NCBI GenBank assembly: GCA_963800215.1
Contig: CAWCZY010000013.1
Coordinates: forward strand, 186,001 to 250,000
Direction: 5' to 3'
DNA: 64,000 nt
Source of the DNA: JAJPKK01 sp963800215
GTDB taxonomy: Bacteria; Pseudomonadota; Alphaproteobacteria; Rhizobiales; Xanthobacteraceae
Shown here in pieces: positions 62,059 through 64,000 of the stretch; the stretch's first letter is position 1; every line of letters starts with the position of its first letter. A model generated the notes under the pieces. The model saw only the letters and a list, made by a program, of their open reading frames with translations. It had not been told where the DNA came from and searched no databases. Both the position numbers and the translations under genes were made by a program.

Positions 62059-63033
62059 CTATTTGATCACGCCGCCGAGCTCATCCTCGATATGGATGCG
62101 GATGATGTCGTCGAACGATCGCTCCGCGACGAATCCGAGCGCGCGCGCCCGCGCGGCGTCGAAGCGGTGCGGCCAGCCTTCGACGATGCGGATCACCAGC
62201 GGGTCCGGCTCGCGGCGGATGCGGGCGGCGACCTCGTCTCCGGCGATCCTGCGCAGCGCTGCGATCTGCTCGGCGACAGTGCAGGACACGCCGGGCATGG
62301 TCAGGTTGATGCGGGGACCGAGCTGTTCGCGGCCGAGCCCTGCCGCATGAACGAGGAAGCCCACCGCCGCGCGCGGCGAAGCATGGGTGTGCAGGTTGCG
62401 GTCGTCCACCGGGAGGATCGCCTCGAGGCCGGCGAGCGGTTCGCGGATGATGCTGGAATAGAAGCTCGACGCCGCCTTGTTGGGCTTGCCGGGGCGCACG
62501 CAGATCGCGGGCAGGCGTAGCCCGACGCCGTCGACGAAGCCGCGGCGGGTGTAGTCGGCGAGCGAGAGCTCGCACACGGCCTTCTGCGTTCCGTAGGAGG
62601 TGAGCGGCGTGAGATGAAAATCGTCGCCGATGATGTCGGGGAACGGACCGCCATAGGCGGCGCAGGACGACGTGAAAATCAGTTTGGGCCGGTAGCCGCC
62701 GCCCGCCCGGCGTACCGCTTCCAGCAAAGCGAGCATGCCGTCGAGGTTGCTGCGGTAGCCTTTCTCGAAACCGAGCTCGGCCTCGGCGGAAACGATGCCC
62801 GCGGTGTGGAAGATGATATCGGGGCGCGCGCCGATGAGCTTCTCGGCGACGCCGGGCGTCGCGAGATCCTCGGTCACGATTTCGACAGCGCCGGCGAAGG
62901 CGGGCTTTGCGGGCGCGAACACGTCGGTGAGCGTGAGCCTTGCGACCGGGCGCCCGTTGAGCGGGCCGGTGACGAGCCGCTCCGCCAGCTTGCGGCCGAT
63001 CATGCCGGCCGCGCCGGTGATGAGGACGTGCAT
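62059..63033 (-). CDS. denD: D-erythronate dehydrogenase-like SDR
   Basis: A 324-residue extended SDR. TGAAGMIGRKLAERL binds NAD; TSSCAAYGGPFPDII and SYGTQKAVCELSL give Ser and Tyr-x-x-x-Lys. LRLPAICVRPGKPNKAASSF is characteristic of DenD, which oxidises D-erythronate to 2-oxo-tetronate. The kinase, isomerase and aldolase of the tetronate pathway (Otn/Dtn) are not in the window, so the in-vivo substrate is uncertain. It is in a run with DUF302 and sfsA. Confidence 0.8.
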   Translation of the reverse strand: MHVLITGAAGMIGRKLAERLVTGPLNGRPVARLTLTDVFAPAKPAFAGAVEIVTEDLATPGVAEKLIGARPDIIFHTAGIVSAEAELGFEKGYRSNLDGMLALLEAVRRAGGGYRPKLIFTSSCAAYGGPFPDIIGDDFHLTPLTSYGTQKAVCELSLADYTRRGFVDGVGLRLPAICVRPGKPNKAASSFYSSIIREPLAGLEAILPVDDRNLHTHASPRAAVGFLVHAAGLGREQLGPRINLTMPGVSCTVAEQIAALRRIAGDEVAARIRREPDPLVIRIVEGWPHRFDAARARALGFVAERSFDDIIRIHIEDELGGVIK

Positions 63034-63063
63034 GAGGAGACCGTAACGGGCGTTCGGACGACG

Positions 63064-63459
63064 TCAGGCGGAAGCGGCGTGGTTCGACAAGGCGGCGAGC
63101 GCCGCCGCCATGGCCTTGGTGACCTCGCCGCCCGCCACCCCATGGCGCGCGGCGACCCAAGCGGGATCGTTGTAGCACAGCCAGACCGTGCCGTCGGCGT
63201 CCTCGAATGCCAGCGCCTTCAGCGGCAGGTCGATCCCGATGGTCTGCCGCGACTGCATCAGCGGCGTGCCGCCCTTGGCGTTGCCGAAGATCAACAGCTC
63301 GGTCGGCCGCAATGCGAGGCCCACTTCCTTGGCGCCCTGGGCGTGATCGATGCGCGCGAACACCTGCATGCCCTTCGCCGTCAGGTCCGCCGCGAGCCGG
63401 TCGATGGTGTCCTTGACGCCGTGCGCGCTTTTGACCGTCACCAAGCCGTTGTCAGCCAT
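63064..63459 (-). CDS. DUF302 domain protein
   Basis: A 131-residue protein with the DUF302 fold: VKSAHGVKDTIDRLAADLTA, IDHAQGAKEVGLALRPTELLIFGNAKGGTPLM and a C-terminal WLCYNDPAWVAARHG. The function is unknown; members often occur with redox or sulfur genes. ATG 63459 was chosen; the preceding codons are not conserved. It precedes denD by 30 bases. Confidence 0.87.
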   Translation of the reverse strand: MADNGLVTVKSAHGVKDTIDRLAADLTAKGMQVFARIDHAQGAKEVGLALRPTELLIFGNAKGGTPLMQSRQTIGIDLPLKALAFEDADGTVWLCYNDPAWVAARHGVAGGEVTKAMAAALAALSNHAASA

Positions 63460-63526
63460 TGCAGCCGCTCCTCGCCGCGAGCTAGAAAGACGCGGCTGAT
63501 ATAGAGCCATCGTCAGCACGTGATCT

Positions 63527-63561
63527 TATCCGAAAAGTCTGCAACTTTTCGGGATCAAGCG
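63527..63561. repeat. CCGAAAAGT-type palindromic repeat, copy 2
   Basis: CCGAAAAGT-CTGCA-ACTTTTCGG is a perfect 9-bp stem followed by GATCAAGCG; same unit as at 6527-6561. It lies in the divergent gap between the DUF302 gene and the binding-protein gene, 28 bases before the latter. Confidence 0.65.
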
Positions 63562-63588
63562 CTAAGGATTTCCGGGAGGAAGGTCGAC

Positions 63589-64000
63589 ATGAGGTCATTG
63601 GTGCGCTTGGCGACGCTCGCCGTTGCACTTGCCGCGGCCGGCATTGCCGCCGCGGACGATGGCGCCGCCATCAAGGAGCTGGCGCCGACCGGGAAGCTGC
63701 GCGTCGCCATCGCGGTCGGGCCGGCGACCTCGGCTCTCTATACCGTGAAGGGCGATACGCCCGGCAGCTACCGCGGCGTCACCATCACGCTCGCCACCGC
63801 GCTCGCGAAGAAGCTCGGCGTGCCGCTGGAACTGGTGCCCTATCTCGGCACCGGCGAAATCCAGGGCTCGGCGGCGAGCGGGGTGTGGGACGTGTCGTTC
63901 ATGCCGGTCGACGCGACGCGTAAGAAGTTCGTCGATTTCGGCGCGCCCTATCACCTGCTGCAGAGCACCTACCTCATCGCCCCCGGCGCCGACATCAAAA
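63589..64000 (+). CDS. Transporter substrate-binding protein, amino-acid type (3' end outside window)
   Basis: First 137 codons of a periplasmic binding protein of the SBP_bac_3 family. A signal peptide (LVRLATLAVALAAAGIAAAD) is followed by LAPTGKLRVAIAVGPATSAL and TITLATALAKKLGVPLELVP, the usual N-lobe of receptors for polar amino acids or related small molecules. GGGAGGAAGGTCGAC is a strong ribosome-binding site for ATG 63589. The rest lies beyond the right edge. Confidence 0.87.
   Translation, partial: MRSLVRLATLAVALAAAGIAAADDGAAIKELAPTGKLRVAIAVGPATSALYTVKGDTPGSYRGVTITLATALAKKLGVPLELVPYLGTGEIQGSAASGVWDVSFMPVDATRKKFVDFGAPYHLLQSTYLIAPGADIK

Noticed and set aside
1..64000. Search by eye for tRNA, rRNA, CRISPR arrays, transposases and attachment sites
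   Set aside because: None seen. Regular spaced repeats are absent and the dispersed palindromes are not arranged as an array.

Overview
The window looks like the chromosome of an alphaproteobacterium of the Bradyrhizobium / Rhodopseudomonas / Nitrobacter type (Bradyrhizobiaceae). This is an inference from several signs: GC content of about two thirds by eye, strong GC3 bias, an HpnK/ChbG-type deacetylase, many Bug/NMT1-type solute-binding proteins, a TTAA-N7-TTAA (CtrA-like) site, and several families of dispersed palindromic repeats that I associate with this group. No rRNA, tRNA, CRISPR array, transposase or phage gene was recognised.

Layout. 0-6.5 kb: envelope genes (soluble lytic transglycosylase cut by the left edge, GtrA flippase, GT2 glycosyltransferase, HpnK-like deacetylase, DUF2076 protein, L,D-transpeptidase). 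6.5-9 kb: a repeat-rich spacer, then a divergent module of a CnbZ-like protein and a split ThDP decarboxylase. 9.2-18.1 kb: a tripartite RND efflux system (MdtABC-like) riddled with one-base indels, followed by a Bug-type solute-binding protein. 18.3-22.7 kb: polysaccharide genes (GlcNAc-1-P transferase type, GT4, two epimerases). 22.7-27.1 kb: a possible catabolic run (metal-ligand-poor M24 hydrolase, FAD hydroxylase, benzoylformate-decarboxylase-like enzyme).

27.2-33.5 kb (minus strand): cobalt-type nitrile hydratase genes with a fused membrane/spermidine-synthase gene between the beta subunit and the accessory protein, and behind them a zinc ABC uptake operon (ZnuABC) with a Zur operator and a previously unlisted 48-residue His-rich membrane protein. 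33.5-35.7 kb: GNAT plus RimK-like ATP-grasp pair. 35.7-38.4 kb: exported proteins, including a thiaminase I homologue and an AprI/Inh-type inhibitor. 38.4-45.4 kb: 2-oxoacid (or acetoin) dehydrogenase genes E1 alpha, E1 beta and E2 with an aldehyde dehydrogenase and a 2-hydroxyacid dehydrogenase, then an EamA exporter.

45.9-51.5 kb: exported amidohydrolase; NMT1/THI5-type ABC importer divergent from a creatininase-family hydrolase. 51.7-57.8 kb: sedolisin-type S53 peptidase behind a perfect CRP-like palindrome, DUF2277, Tat-exported bicupin oxalate decarboxylase, GNAT, Tat-exported tyrosinase. 57.9-64 kb: radC, map, FkbM methyltransferase, sfsA, D-erythronate dehydrogenase-like gene, DUF302, and an amino-acid-type binding protein cut by the right edge.

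The most notable points are: the dense cluster of frame changes in the RND genes, whose codons stay well conserved between breaks; the Zur box placed so that the zinc operon would start with a leaderless small His-rich protein; the GNAT/ATP-grasp pair; the thiaminase I homologue; the membrane/spermidine-synthase gene inside the nitrile hydratase operon; and the dispersed repeat family with five to six copies.
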